From: Erythroxylum novogranatense
Taxonomy: Eukaryota > Streptophyta > Magnoliopsida > Malpighiales > Erythroxylaceae
NCBI GenBank assembly: GCA_029891385.1
Contig: CM057228.1
Coordinates: 31,554,523 to 31,618,522 of the forward strand
Reading direction: 5' to 3'
Length of the DNA stretch: 64,000 nt
A program made the position numbers and the translations under genes. Each line of letters opens with the position of its first letter. Within the stretch, counting starts at the first letter, position 1. This document shows, in pieces, positions 26,211 through 38,731 of the stretch. The notes under the pieces were generated by a model. It worked only from the letters and a program-made list of their open reading frames with translations, ran no database searches and had not been told where the DNA came from.

Positions 26211-27640
26211 AAGAATATCCCGTCACCCACCCCGAAATGGAGATCACGGTCTTAACGGTGACCAGAACGCGTAGATGACAACAATGCGAACATTAGACGA
26301 GAACAATCCGCTGGTTACAATTTGGACGAAACTACGATCCTTTCATCGCTGCCGCCCTAACTTCGACGCCAATTTCGGGTTAAAGGTTTGTTGATCAACT
26401 CTCTCCCAAATTTCACGGTTTGGCGGGAGAGGACCCTACATGCATCTTCAGCCCTCACAATGATCTCACAAAGTATGAAGCCCGTAGAGCACATCTCGAC
26501 CAGTGTTTGTGGAAGGTATTCCACTTGTCGTTAGAAGGAAAGGCCCGGAGTGGTATATGAGCCTCCCAAGGCATGTCGCGAATGCCTATCACAGTTGGGC
26601 CAACTTGCGGAAAGTTTTTTTGGAAAAGTATTTTCCAGCTTCTAGGATGTCATCAATGAGAAAAGAAATTTATTCTCGCCAAGCAAGACTATGACGAGTC
26701 CTCAGATGACTTTTGGAACAGATTTCAGATCTGTTGTCTCGGTGCCCCATCATCAAATTCACGATGAACGAACATTGTTCAATATTTCTATGATGGGGTG
26801 AAGAATCGAGAAAAGGAATGTTAGATGTTTGCCGGAGGATCGTTGATCGACCTCACCGCACTCAAGCGTGGGCTTTGATCAAAAGGATGGCCCTAAATCA
26901 TCGCAGATATAGTGTCGAGATTCCAGAGTGTCCATGAAGTAGAGCCATGACACCAAACTAAGAGAATGGAGAGCCTCGAATCGAAGTAGATTCTTGGAAC
27001 ATCGGATAACTTCCCGCTATCCTCGATCACTACCGAACTTAAGAATCAATGTGCATCGCCCATCGCCTTCATCGAATCGGTCGCACCTAGTTGCGAATCT
27101 TGTGGATCGGTGATGCACATCTCCAAAGTTCCGTCCCGTAGGTATGAAGAAGTGTCTGCTTTACCCGGCGCATAAAATTCTAAGTGGGACCCGTACTCCA
27201 ACACATATAACGAAGGATGGAGATCTCATCCTAACTTCAGTTGGAGGAATAATGAAGGAAGAGCACCCAACCGTTTTCAACAAGGGAGTGGAGCTGGACC
27301 ATCTACAAACCAGTTTCCCGATCAGCAAGCGTTGACGGTGCAACTACAGCCACCAAAAGAGGACACTAATCAGCTTCTGCATGGTATGATGACGTTGATG
27401 AAAGAGGAACGAACTTCTACAGCAAATCAATTCAACGCCATCGCAAACCTCATCCAACAGGACTCCGCTAAGAATGTTGCCCGCTTTAGTGCCTTGGAGA
27501 AACGCATGGAGCAATGGGAGACCAAGGCCGAGAACATGAACGCCTATGTCACCCAATTGTCTAATAATTTGAGTGACAACCAAGCTCGAGCAAAGGGAAC
27601 CATTCCTCCAACACGGTCATTAACCCTAAGAGTTTAAATG
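26200..27640 (+). pseudogene. Element F gag (broken)
   Basis: Pieces in different frames match the intact gag of E. Around 26500-26690 EWYMSLPRHVANAYHSWANL and YFPASRMSSMRKEIYS give the retrotransposon gag domain. 27332-27637 gives the downstream coiled-coil-like part (ANLIQQDSAKNVARFSALEK, YVTQLSNNLSDNQAR). Multiple frameshifts and stops separate them. Gag would form the particle; this copy cannot make a full protein as read. Confidence 0.82.
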
Positions 27641-28149
27641 TAATTAAGTTCGAGGAGGAAAGAAAGTGCATTTCGACATTCTCAAGAAGAAGAATGCACC
27701 AAGAAATTGAGGTTGAAGAAGCGCCTCAAGAGAGAGAGAAGTCAGGCGATCGAGAGTGATCGCAAAGAAGAATTGTTGAGGAAGAAGAAGCAATCAACAA
27801 TTGAAGATAAAGAGCAATCATCGAGCATTTCAGAAGAAGAGTCAGAAGGAAAAATCTAGTAGAAATGAAGTAACCAAGAGGGAAGTCAATCAAGGACCTT
27901 CCTTTCCAAATTCCTACCGATGAGCAAAAGGGTCAACGAATCAAACATGAAAAGGAAATTATTGACCTATTTGGGAAGGTGGAAGTGAATGTGCCCTTTG
28001 GACCTAGTTAAGAGAGTGCCGCCTATGCCAAGTATCCAAAGACTTGTGCACCAACAAGAAGAAATTTAGGCCAAATGAAAGAGTCCAGTGAGTTCAAACG
28101 TGTCGGCTTTGTTTAAGCCCCAAATCCGGTAAAGTGTGTCAGACTCAGA

Positions 28150-28789
28150 TCGCTCACCATTCCTTGTGTCATAGGAAAGGTGACAATTGGAAGAGCACTG
28201 CTGGATTTGGGAGCGGCCATCAATGTGATGCCGAAATCTGTCTACGAAGCCCTTGGAGTGAAGAGTGTAAAACCTACTTCGGTAGTGTTACAGTTGGCTG
28301 ACAGATCCTTCCGACACCCTGTAGGCATCATCGAGGACATTCTGGTCCAAGTGAAAGGATTAGTATTCCCCGCCGATTTTTACGTCTTTGGATATGTCTC
28401 TTCAAGTGGTGCAGACACTTCTCTAATCTCGACGACCCTTCCTTCTGGACGGCAAGTACAATGATCAAGATGAAGGAAGGAAGATCACCATGGAGGTTGG
28501 TGATCAACACGTTAGCTTCAACATGTATGAAGCTATGAAGCACCCTAACGAGGATTACTCCTTGCTTGGGGTGAATATGCTTGATGTTGTGATTGATGAT
28601 GCTTGTTCTGAATTTGCAGAAACTCTAACCCCGACCACTAATGATCTCTTTGAGGCGCTTTATTTTGATGATAGTGCAGGTGCTTATTCGGATACGGGAA
28701 TGGACATGGAGCTGCCCAGGACCCAAGCTGTTGACATGGAGCTTGGATATCAACCGCACGTCCATCCCGAGCTACAAGATCCACCGTGA
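28150..28789 (+). pseudogene. Element F Athila-type protease region
   Basis: 28180-28464 carries RALLDLGAAINVMPKSVYEA and QLADRSFRHPVGIIEDILVQ then FPADFYV, the Athila/Tat aspartic protease with DLGA in place of DSGA. A frame change leads to 28490-28789 (VGDQHVSFNMYEAMKHP, then an acidic tail), the linker that in E precedes reverse transcriptase. Here it ends at a stop and the 3' non-coding part follows directly. Confidence 0.82.
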
Positions 28790-30217
28790 GCACCAGGTGT
28801 TTCTTTTCCTGCATTTTCAATATATTTGTGCACATTATTTGATTTGACTTGAAATGTTGTATTGCATGAATGTGTTGATTAAGTGTGGGGGGAGCAACCC
28901 ATCCAGTAGGAATAGCTGTAGTTAAGTAGGATTTTCATTTCTGCTTCAATAAATTGATTCCCTCTTGTTAGCTCCGCATGTTTCATGCTTCTATTGTGTG
29001 CTTTGCTACTCGCCATCAGGACAATGCCGTGTTTAAGTGTGGGGAACCGCCCTTTATATTCTCGCATTGTACACCTATTAAAATTTGTGCATAATTTTGT
29101 GGGCCCGTTGCTTTTATCGATAAATTTGGACTCAATCAAAACATTTTCTGACTTGTTCTTTTGTGCCTTGCATGCAAAACCCTTATAAGTTTCAAACCGA
29201 TACTGAAGTTTTGAAAATGCTCTCCATTCTTCGAACGATAATTGGTTTTGGCAAAATTTTAACTTTGAAGTTTTCAAAACAAAGTAAATGGGAGCATGCT
29301 AACAAGGTAGCATTTTAAGTTTTAAGACTTGAGATTGATCATCGAGACAAAACCTTGTTGGAAGGATATTCGAGCCAAATTTTCTTCTATATTTTGTGTG
29401 TGCATCCGCTAGTCCATTCTTCTCTAGAACTTGTGTCAATTTTTACTCAAAGCTTGATGGACTAGATTTTTGTAGATATGATAGAGGCGTTCTTTCTTTC
29501 AAATCTTTCCCAAACACCAACCCTTAAACACTTTTTCCTCTTGCTAGCCCTCGAGCCTTTTCTATGAGCATTTGCATACATTCTTAGATGATCGGTGATC
29601 CGTGTTTAGTTATTAGTGTTGAAAAAAAAAGTGTTGAAAATGAAAAGTGTTAGTCTTGTGTATCCCTAAAAGGGATAATAATGTGTTGTATCCCAAAAAG
29701 GGGATTAGCATCTCAAAATGAGATAGCCAAAATGTGAAAAAAAAATGTGTATTCAATTTATTTCAGTGTTTAGTTTTAGTTTGGTTGTTGACATCAATTC
29801 CTCATTTAGTGCGCATGTTCATATTTTTCTTTCTTTCACATCATCCATTCATTTAGCCTTCCGCTCATTACAACCCTTAAAGACCTCTTGATCTTCAAAT
29901 TGATAGTCCTTGTAAGGGAGAAATAAAATTGATACAAGCTATGGTAGGAGATGTATTAAGCAGATTGAGAGAAAATATCCCTACTATACAAGTGAGACGA
30001 GCGTAAACACCATATCCTCGAGTGATTCTCTCGTTGTTCAATCTCTTGTGCTTAAATTCTTTCAATGTTTGTTTTATTAGCACTCTTTCAATTTGCTGCG
30101 TTAGAATTCGATAAAGTGGATCGAGTCAATTTTGGTTGTTGTTTGAGCATGGGCAGAATTTTCTTTTACTCTTGTACCTTTTGACTTTTATAAGCTTTGT
30201 TCAGAGTACAAAGGTTT
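28790..30217. other. Element F 3' non-coding region
   Basis: It matches, inverted, the part of E between integrase and polypurine tract (43180-44400). It includes paired AAAGGGATAATA / AAAAGGGGATTAG words and GTGTGGGG repeats. It holds only an antisense open frame (29277-28879), discussed under findings. It ends with the polypurine tract AAGTGTGGGGATT at 30218-30230. Confidence 0.65.
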
Positions 30218-30230
30218 AAGTGTGGGGATT

Positions 30231-31667
30231 TGATTGGACCAAATTTATATTATAAATTAGGCCCGCTTTCTTTAGTAATTATGCATTTGTTGACTCGATT
30301 TATGATTTTTATGCTTATTTTGGTCCCGCATATTGATTTTTGATAAATTGCACATTGTTAGTATTTTGTTGTCATTTGTCATTAATTTTGCATAATTTTA
30401 TTAGACAATTGATACTGCGAATGGGTTGTATTTTGTAGGACCAAAGGAGTCAACATTCAACAAGTCAACACGCCGCGAGATTCGCTGGGCGAACCAAACT
30501 CTCCATTCGCCGAGGCGAATTAATGGTATTTAATTCTTTCGCCATGCAAGTGACCATTCAACGTCATTGCAATAACGAAGCCATTAGCCGCAGCCGAAAG
30601 TCGGATAATCCGCCTATATTTGGCAAAAGTTCCACTGTTCGACCCTACCAAGACGCATCCCTATAAAACTTTGCCATTTAGGCAAAAACGAGACTCGCCG
30701 ACGTAGTTTTCTTCTTCTTTCCTTCGCTTCTAATAGTTTTCGTTTTACGCTTGTTTTGCAGATTCGCCGCTTCAAATGGACGACGCCAGCCTCATTCATC
30801 TCTTCCATCGCTTTCTCATCTGCTTCGTTAAATCGTTGGAAACATGAACCGGTGATCCTTCAACAAATAAGATTTCATCCGCATCATGGTCGGCTAAGTT
30901 TACTATCTTCTAAATGTAGCAATGGTTGGAGTTCCGTGAGCTAAACAAGGGTAATCGATTATAGTTAGGATTTGATTTGTATTTGCAATGATCCGAGTTG
31001 GTATTTTTGCAATGTATTTCGATTGAATCTTGCTATAGTTTAGTAGGATGTTAACTATGATCTATGGTATGGATCGATTTACATTGAAGTTTGTGCCAAA
31101 TACATGAAGTCTCATGTATGTTAAACAATTTGCATGAGTTGATTTAATCTACCTAGTTGTGTTTGGTTAAATTAATTTTGTGTTTATTTGATTAACTGTT
31201 GCATTAATCATTCCATAGCATACACTAAGGTTTTTAACTAATTTTAATTAATCGAGTTGATTAATTAATTTTTGGACTTAACGAGTTGTTAAGGTTTAGC
31301 TTTCAAATTTAGTGGATTTCAAACCTCGATATTATTTTGAACGATGATGACCCGAGCTACATTTTCGTGAGAGTTTTAGTAAGTTGATTTCAAACTTGTT
31401 TAATTTCAATCGCTTAGTTTTCTAAAATCCCAAAACATTTATTCTTACTTTGGCTTAGTTTAATTTTTAGTTAATCAAATCAAAACCCCTTTTTATTGCT
31501 TTAATTGCATGCATCATTCAAACATTAGGCTAGTCTAGGATCGCTTAGTACATCGGTTCCTCGAGAGTCGACCCGAGGTTGCATCCTGTATTGCAATCCT
31601 TGGTATAAATTTTATTTGACCGGTTTCCGATGATCAATTTTAATATTGAACAATAAGCCGACGATCA
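30231..31667 (+). repeat. Element F 3' LTR
   Basis: 1437 bp, closely matching 24199-25633. Differences cluster as small indels at C/G-rich words (for example GACTCCTGATT against GACTCGATT). Confidence 0.9.
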
Positions 31668-32952
31668 CTTAACAATATTGATGTCACGATCTCATCGGGA
31701 CATATCCCAATCCCATTGGGATCCATTTAATCCTAATGCTCTCCATAATTGGAACTCTGTCCAATTACTATTTTACAGATTCTCTGAGTCACTCTTATGC
31801 GTGTGACCCTTTAGGCTCTCGGTTATGTTGGCCACTTAGATTAACACTTAATTTAAGCAAGTCATGAGCGGTATCTAGCAACACATCATGACCCCCAATT
31901 GACCGGAAAGTAATCGGTTTGATGTATTCATTACGAACCGATCACGAACCCTTCCATGTACAATTCTCGTGCAATTTGTCCTTTCACCATCCTATACTCC
32001 ACTTGGTTATGAGTATGGTCAAAGTGTCAACTCTCACTAGACCAAGTCCAGCCCAGTGATAACAGCTTCGCCCCGACTCATTACTCTATATGTCAATGAA
32101 GACACTCTTCATGACATATATATTGACCAAATTTTAGTAATGATCCCGACAAGAGGCCATGGGTATCTCTTCGCTAATCCGTAAGGGTGAATCCTTTATT
32201 GGCTACTCAATTATCTTCGAATACCTCAAGTTGTACCCAAGCACCACCCTATGAGTTACCTCGGAAGGCAACAAGGAATGGAGTCAAAGCACGTGATCAA
32301 GATTCAAGATATCCTCGAGTACCTCAAGTCTAAGGATACTTGCACCATTGCTATGATGAGATTATCAATCGACACTTAGATAAGATATCCATGTGATGAT
32401 CTCATGGCGGTCATCCAATGAACTTACTACCGCTAGTAAGCATCCACATGTCAACTCTAAATATCTCATATTTACGGTTTCGAGATCCACCGCTGATCCA
32501 ATCAAGGAATATGACATGTGTTAGTCTAACCGGATTAATGATGTCCACCTCATTAATCCTATGACTAGGAAAATTTAGATATTGATATAATTGCACATGA
32601 TAGGAATCTCAGGATTATGATCACATCATAATTTCCTTCATGCTATGTCATATATCATGGACTTCATTAATTTGATTAAAGATTAATATCAATTTATAAA
32701 GAACATCAAATAAATGAAACATGCCTTTCTTTATTTATTCATAAAGTCTGTACATGACTATGAACAAAAAGCGCTAAAGGGGATTGCCTTTAGGGCACTA
32801 CTCTAACAATCTCCTACTTGACCTAAAGCCAATCGCCTTGGTATCTAATACCATAAGCGAGTACATGAGAATCAAAATTCTTACGTGACAATGGCTTCAC
32901 AATGATCAAGAATTTCGCTTCAATGGGAATCCTCTCGATCGCGACATCACCT

Positions 32953-34250
32953 CTAGCAATGATCTCTAATCGATGATATCTGCGAGTACGTGTTTAGATC
33001 ACAGAGACCTCGGTTCTTTTGCTCGAGCAATAGCCCCATTGTTGTCACAATACAACCGTATGGGTCCATCACAACTAGGAACCATACCAAGTTCGAAATG
33101 AACTTCGATCCAAACACTTCCTTTGTCGCCTCGATGTAGCAATGTACTCGCCTCGATTGGCGAATCGCCATCGTCTCTTGTTTGGAACTCTTCCAATCGA
33201 CCGCTCCGCCGCTTAGCGTGAAAACATAACCTGACCGGGATCTAGAGTCATCCTTGTCGATTGGAAACCGCATCCAGATGCTCGCCACTGAGATTTCCAT
33301 CTCCATATATCAAGAAAACATCCTTAGTCCTTCGCAAGTACTTGAGGATATTCTCGACACCACCCAAAGGACCCTCACCAGATCCGATTGGTATCCGCCG
33401 TGACACTCGTGAGCATACGATACATCGGGCCTCGTACATAACATAGCATACATGATCGATCCTACTGCAGATGCATACGGATCCGATCCATGCGAATCCT
33501 CTCATCTTATGTCTTAGGACATAGATTTCGAGAGTGTTATCCCATGAGTAATGGGAAGAAACCCTCTCTTGGATTGCTCCATGCTAAATCTCTTTAGCAT
33601 CTTGTCTATGTACGATGATTGTGAAAGACCAAGCAACCTCTTTGATCTATCTCTATAGATCTTTATCCCAAGGATATAAGTTGCTTCACCAAGGTCTTTC
33701 ATCACAAATTGCTTGGACAATCAAATTTTAACTGATTGCATCAATGAGACATCGTTTTCGAGTAACAATATGTCATCTACATACAACCCAAGGAAAACGA
33801 TTGCATTCCCATTAACCTTCTTGTACACACAGTGTTCATCCGGATTTTGTGAGAAACCAAACTCTTTGATTGACTCATCAAAACGGATGTTCCAACTCCT
33901 GGATACTTGCTTCAATCCATAGATGGATTTCTGAAGCTTGCATACCTTTTTGCCATCACTGGAAGTGAAGCCCTCTGGTTGTGTCATGTACACATCCTCG
34001 GTCAGATTTCCGTTAAGGAAAGCTGTCTTCACATCCATTTGCCATATCTCATAATCATAATGAGCGGCAATGGCTAGGAGTATCCGAATGGATTTAAGCA
34101 TTGCTCTGGGTCAAGGTCTCGTCATAGTCAACTCCTTGTCTTTGACGAAATCCTTTGGCCACAAGCCTTGCTTTGTAAGTAATCACATTACCATCCATGT
34201 CGGTTTTCTTCTTGAAAACCCATTTGCACCCTATAGGTTTTATCCCTTCA
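32953..34250 (-). pseudogene. Element D reverse transcriptase and RNase H (broken)
   Basis: 34101-33721 holds the RT core: WQMDVKTAFLNGNLTEDVYM, LQKSIYGLKQVSRSW and the catalytic box LYVDDILLLEND. 33720-33514 continues with KQFVMKDLGEATYILGIKI and LGLSQSSYIDKMLKRF. 33306-32953 holds RNase H (SGYVFTLSGGAVDWKSSKQE). The pieces are in different frames. Upstream RT fingers are readable only in fragments (34130-34330). The identity as copia pol is secure, and the copy is inactive as read. Confidence 0.88.
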
Positions 34251-34599
34251 GTGCATCAACCAAAGTCCATACTTGGTTTATGTACATGGAATCCATTTCG
34301 CTTTCATGGCATAAAGCCATTTTTCGACTCTGAACTTTTCGTAACCTCTTCATAGATAGCGCTCATCATCTTCTATGAGCAATCGTCATTCTGCTCACTT
34401 ACGAAATCCATATCTCTCGAACAGGCGCATCCTACTTGACCTACTGAACTTCGTGTGTCACGGAAGGTTGAACTGTTACTTCATCCGAATGAGTGATGCC
34501 TCGAGTTTAAGCGATTGATCACGTATGCTGTTTGAGCATCTTGAACTTCTTCAAGTTCGACTTTGCTCCCACTGTCCTCTTGCAGAAGAAACTCTTTCT

Positions 34600-35340
34600 C
34601 TAAGAAGACAGCATGCTTTGAAACAAACACCTTTTGTTCCTCAAAGATGGTAGAATTGATATCCCATGGTCTCTTTAGGATATCCTACAAACAAACACTT
34701 GTCAGACTTTGCTTCAAGCTTATCTGACTGAATCCGCTTCACGTAAGTAGGACAACCCCATACTTTCGGATGAGAAAGATAAGGTTTTCGTTAGTCCACA
34801 TCTCATATGGAGTAACATCAAGCTGCCTTAGAGGAACTCGCTTAACAAGTAAACAAATGTCTCTAGCGCATACCCCAAAACGATTTTGGTAACTTCGAAA
34901 CCCATCATTGATCGTACCATGTCCAACAAGGTTCGATTTCTCCTTTCAGCCACACCATTGTGCTGCGGCGTGTAAGGAGGAGTCCACTGAGATAATATCC
35001 CATTATCTCTGAGATAATCCTTAAACTGTTGGTCTAAGTATTCTCCACCACGATCGGATCGTAATGCCTTGATACTTTTACCAAGCTGGTTTTCTACTTC
35101 ATTTCTGAATTGTTTGAACATTTCAAACGCTTCAGATTTGTATCTCATCAGATACAAGTACCCATATCGTGAATAATCATCGATAAAGGTAATGAAGTAA
35201 CGACAACCACTTCTGGCATAGATGGACATCGGACCGCATACATCTAAATGTATTAGGTCTAATACTCCAATCGCTCGTTCACCCTTTCCCTTGAAGGGTA
35301 ACTTAGTCATCTTGCCTAATAAACAAGATTCGCATGTGTC
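34600..35340 (-). pseudogene. Element D integrase
   Basis: 35310-34828 is an open stretch of 160 residues with the full catalytic core: Asp in DLIHLDVCGPM, FIDDYSRYGYLYLM, Asp in LRSDRGGEYLD and Glu in HNGVAERRNRTLLDMVRSM. Downstream the frame is lost, but the C-terminal linker can be followed in pieces to about 34600 (KVWGCPTYVK-like near 34750). It would insert the element's cDNA. Confidence 0.88.
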
Positions 35341-35599
35341 ATATGATTCATAATCAAATGACCTAAACCGCCACTCTTATGGAGTTTAGCGATGCGTGTC
35401 TCATTTATATGGCCGTCGACAATGCCATAAGTAAGTTGACTTTAGATTATCTCTTTATACCGCTTGGTGTCATTGACATTTAAAATTGATTAGACATATC
35501 TAATATGTAAATACCATTGCACAATGTACCAGCCCATAAAGCATTCCATTAGAATTGATAGAACAACCATTGTTATTAAAATTCATATGGAATCCAAAT

Positions 35600-35900
35600 C
35601 TATTCGCATAAGAAATGTATAATATATTCTTTGTCAAACGGGTACAAAATAACAATCATCCAATTCCAAAGACAAGCCCAAGAGGGAGATACAAAACATA
35701 GGTTCCTACGGCTAATGCAAAGAACTCTTGCTCCATTTCCAACATGTAGGTCTACTTCTCCTTCATGAGTTGCCATCGTCCCCGAGGCCCTCATATCATT
35801 ACATATGTGAGCCACAAAAAGATCAAATACCCAAATGTTGTGATCAAGAATAAGATTAACTTCAATGACATACAAACTGAAGTAGTCGAGGCATCCGATG
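35600..35900 (-). pseudogene. Element D protease region
   Basis: NIWVFDLFVAHICNDM marks the protease active site, but the expected D-[ST]-G reads DLF, so the catalytic motif is destroyed (or the base calls are wrong). VDLHVGNGARV and a hydrophobic stretch lead to the GAG-pre-integrase part near 35600-35350. Confidence 0.72.
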
Positions 35901-35929
35901 CCTTCTTCGCTTCAAATGACTCGAGATAG

Positions 35930-36689
35930 ACTTTGCAATTGCGCCTCAATGGCCATCTTTATCGCAATGGAAGCAAGTTCCTTTCGGCAGCTTCTTTGGT
36001 CTTCTTCTTGATGGCGCTTCTTTGGTTTCTTTGCCTTCTTCTTCTTTGGGTTCTTTTCTTCTTGGAACCTTAAGAAGAAGAAGCTACTACAAAGACTTGC
36101 TTACTATCACTCTTGATAGTGCCGTCACTGTCTTGAGCAGATTGATCACCAGTATTGTAGTGGATATTTGGTTCATCCGATAGTTTAACACTAATCGCGT
36201 AACTGCCGGACAATCCAACAAATTAAGTCTATACTTAACTCATGATCCATTGCAAAACCTAAGACGGCCAATCTCTCAATATAGCCATTCATCTTCGTGG
36301 CATCTTGCATGCCAGATGTCCCTGGAGCCATCTTTAATAGTGAAGAGAAGCCTTGAGGTCTCGAACCTTTGGACCGGGCTTGCTCGTCAAACAGCCTCCC
36401 TAAGATGAAAACTATAGTGTGAGCATCCATGGACTCGTCGCTTCGCAGCTCTGGTGACATCGAGGCAAGCATGATGCAAGTAGCCATGTCACCGCCCTTT
36501 AGATGCTTACTATATGCCTTCCGATCATCATTAGAGGCATCGACAAAGAAAAGCATCCGAAGCGGAAAATCTAGGATATATCCTGGACCTTCAGATCGAG
36601 AACTATTCTCGATTCCTTAACGATCAAGAAAATTCGGTCCATTAACTTGTTGGAATCCATAAGCGGCGAAGATTCACACTTGACGACAT
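35930..36689 (-). pseudogene. Element D gag with zinc knuckle
   Basis: The likely start is the ATG at 36689 (MSSSVNLRR), followed by a frameshift. 36556-36191 is the best frame, with MATCIMLASMSPELR, ESMDAHTIVFILGRLFDEQAR and MNGYIERLAVLGFAMDHELS, typical of copia gag. A zinc knuckle (CFHCDKDGH) lies near 35980, after a lysine-rich run coded by CTTCTT repeats at 36000-36075. It is split across frames. Confidence 0.8.
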
Positions 36690-36864
36690 TTTCAAATAAC
36701 CTACACGGATAGAGAGGAAGAATGTTAGAATAGGAATAGCTGCATAATCATAAGGACTTGAATGATATGCAAAAGCTCCCACTAGTTTCATAGAATCCAT
36801 AACCCTCATTACTGAATCCAAAGAAACAAAGTGACATAATGTCCTAGTGGGTTGATATCCGATA

Positions 36865-37270
36865 TTGCTAAGAATGACCTTGGGTTTACCCAACAAGCCA
36901 CAACTTAGGTCAATCGGTAGGTATCGAACATACCAATTGCATCATCGATAACCGACATTGAGAATGACCTTGGGTTTACCCAACAAGCTACCTTATGTTT
37001 CGGAGGTATCGATATACCAATTACATCTTAGACACAACTATCGATCGCTCTTATCAACTTGTTGATGTATGCACTTACATTGGGTATCAACTCTTTGATG
37101 CGCATACATCCGATGTATGCTACCCAATTTCACCTCTATCCACGCCGACCTTGAGTTTACTCAACAAACTAACGCTTCGGTGAAAACCAACCCATTAATC
37201 GAAAATCATATTTTCATGGTTCAACATATCGCGATAGAGTGAGCTTGGGTTTACCCAACAACCCATCCCT
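36865..37270. repeat. Dispersed short repeats, CTTGGGTTTACCCAACAA
   Basis: Copies at about 36878, 36968, 37150 (diverged: CTTGAGTTTACTCAACAA) and 37244. Each is a near-palindrome (TTGGGT...ACCCAA) and could fold into a small hairpin. Between them GGTATCGA-type words also recur. Confidence 0.7.
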
Positions 37271-37452
37271 ATAAGAACTCTGGTTCTTACCATATTAATG
37301 GAAGGCGTTAGTTTTCATATACCGAGGAGGATTTAGAAACTCTAGACTCAAGTTCAAGGATCATAGTCACTATGACTATATGGCATGATTTAGGTTTCAT
37401 CAATCAAATTGAATCAATCCTTATAATCATCCATCATCCAACCTGAGCATGT

Positions 37453-37609
37453 CACAAGTCGACTTTCATCGAATGCAAGTCACCTTATGCTTCTGCCCAC
37501 ACACAAGTCGACTTGTATGAAACAAGTCGCCTTATGGCACCTGCCCATGTACAAGTCGCCTTGTAATGTGCTACAAGTCGACTTATTCCATACACAAGTC
37601 GCCTTATCC
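37453..37609. repeat. Seven copies of ACAAGTCGMCTT
   Basis: Copies start near 37454, 37475 (GCAAGTCACCTT), 37503, 37522, 37551, 37573 and 37594. Spacing is irregular, 19-29 bp, with CTGCCCA words between some. One copy is the perfect palindrome ACAAGTCGACTTGT. Confidence 0.85.
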
Positions 37610-38718
37610 AGGAAAATTTGCTAAAATCTCTAATCGGCTAATTCCTCAATCCATGCAATTCCAATTCACAATACCATCATACCTAGGGTAATATCTGTAA
37701 ATTGATGCCTCAATGAACACTTCATTGAATCATGAATGCCTTATATGGATAATCCATACATGAAAAGCTTAAAATGAGTCAAAACTCATAAATATCCAAA
37801 CAATTTAAGAACACCCAAATTCTCACCCTAAGCATCTCTAGCTAGTCTATACTTTCTCAAAATTACTTCGGCACAAGCCACAAAATTTATGACGGCCAAA
37901 ACAAACAAGATAATGATATATACTAACGAGACGCTAATGTGATCTATTAGGCATCCGAAAATTCTTGGAAAACCAACTTCAAGCAATTCAGTTTGGAAAT
38001 CATACTACATCAAGATAACACATTTTTAATCACATTAAAAATGGTGCAAGGCATTGGAACTGAAAAAGCACACTCAATCAAGCCAAGCAAAACAGTCTCA
38101 ACAATTTCCACAAAACTGTCCAGTTCTGTACATTGCTCGAAATGATCAATGAAAAAATTTCAATAAATTCTGAGAAAATTACATAGGTTACTACATGTTC
38201 AGAAAATGCTACCTGACTTTTTTCAGGATTTTAGACCATCAAAAACTCAGTCAACCAAAATAACAAAACCGATTCAAAAACTGTGTTCATCAGCACAGCA
38301 ATTCCCAACAGCATAGAATAAATTCGTGAATAAATATCCAATCACCTTGAAATCCAATTTCCATGCTCATAAACATTCATGAACATCTTAGAGACATGTA
38401 GGTGAAGGCAAATCCAGAAAACGATTTTTCTAGAATTTATTCTTGATTTTATACTCATACCTGTCCACAGAGTGTTTCACAAAACAGTATCTGGAACCTT
38501 AGGGAATTAATTAGCAAAACTATACCAAATCAAATCGATAAATTCTGAAAATTCATAGACATATTCTATAACATGTTATGAACAATCCTGGGCAGCAAAA
38601 TTTCGAAAACCCTATCTCTATAGGAATACGAAATCTGGACAGAATACATGCATCAACATCAAATTCACATAGGGCTTCCGATCTAGCTTCAGTTAAAGCT
38701 TCATACACGACACCAGAC

Positions 38719-38730
38719 GCTCTGATACCA
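38719..38730 (-). other. Element D primer-binding site (tRNA-iMet)
   Basis: GCTCTGATACCA on the plus strand, one base from the 5' LTR. Complementary to initiator tRNA-Met when read on the minus strand. Confidence 0.92.
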
Positions 38731-38731
38731 C

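Larger units (their letters stand above)
24199..31667 (+). mobile_element. Element F: Athila-like gypsy retrotransposon, internally deleted
   Basis: It starts TGATTGGACC and ends ACGATCA, flanked by CTTAG (24194-24198) and CTTAA (31668-31672), a 5-bp duplication with one change. Two ~1.44-kb LTRs enclose 4.6 kb with a damaged gag, an Athila-type protease frame and a non-coding 3' part. Compared with its relative E (8.5-kb interior), F lacks reverse transcriptase, RNase H and integrase. It is therefore a non-autonomous deletion derivative. Confidence 0.9.
23509..32808 (-). repeat. Element D 3' LTR, split by element F
   Basis: The LTR runs 23509-24198 and resumes at about 31673-32808. Joined length (~1.83 kb) matches the intact 5' LTR of 1839 bp. 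The break lies at CTTTCTTAG|CAATATTG as seen in the intact copy at 39420-39435. Right of it, 32809-32823 reads on the minus strand as AAGTAGGAGAT, the polypurine tract. Confidence 0.9.
36690..38718 (-). other. Element D long leader with internal repeats
   Basis: About 2 kb between primer site and gag without a credible protein frame. It contains two families of short repeats, listed separately (36865-37270 and 37453-37609). Confidence 0.6.

Noticed and set aside
37453..37609. CRISPR-like spaced repeats
   Set aside because: Repeats are only 12 bp, spacing is irregular, and they lie inside the leader of a plant retrotransposon.
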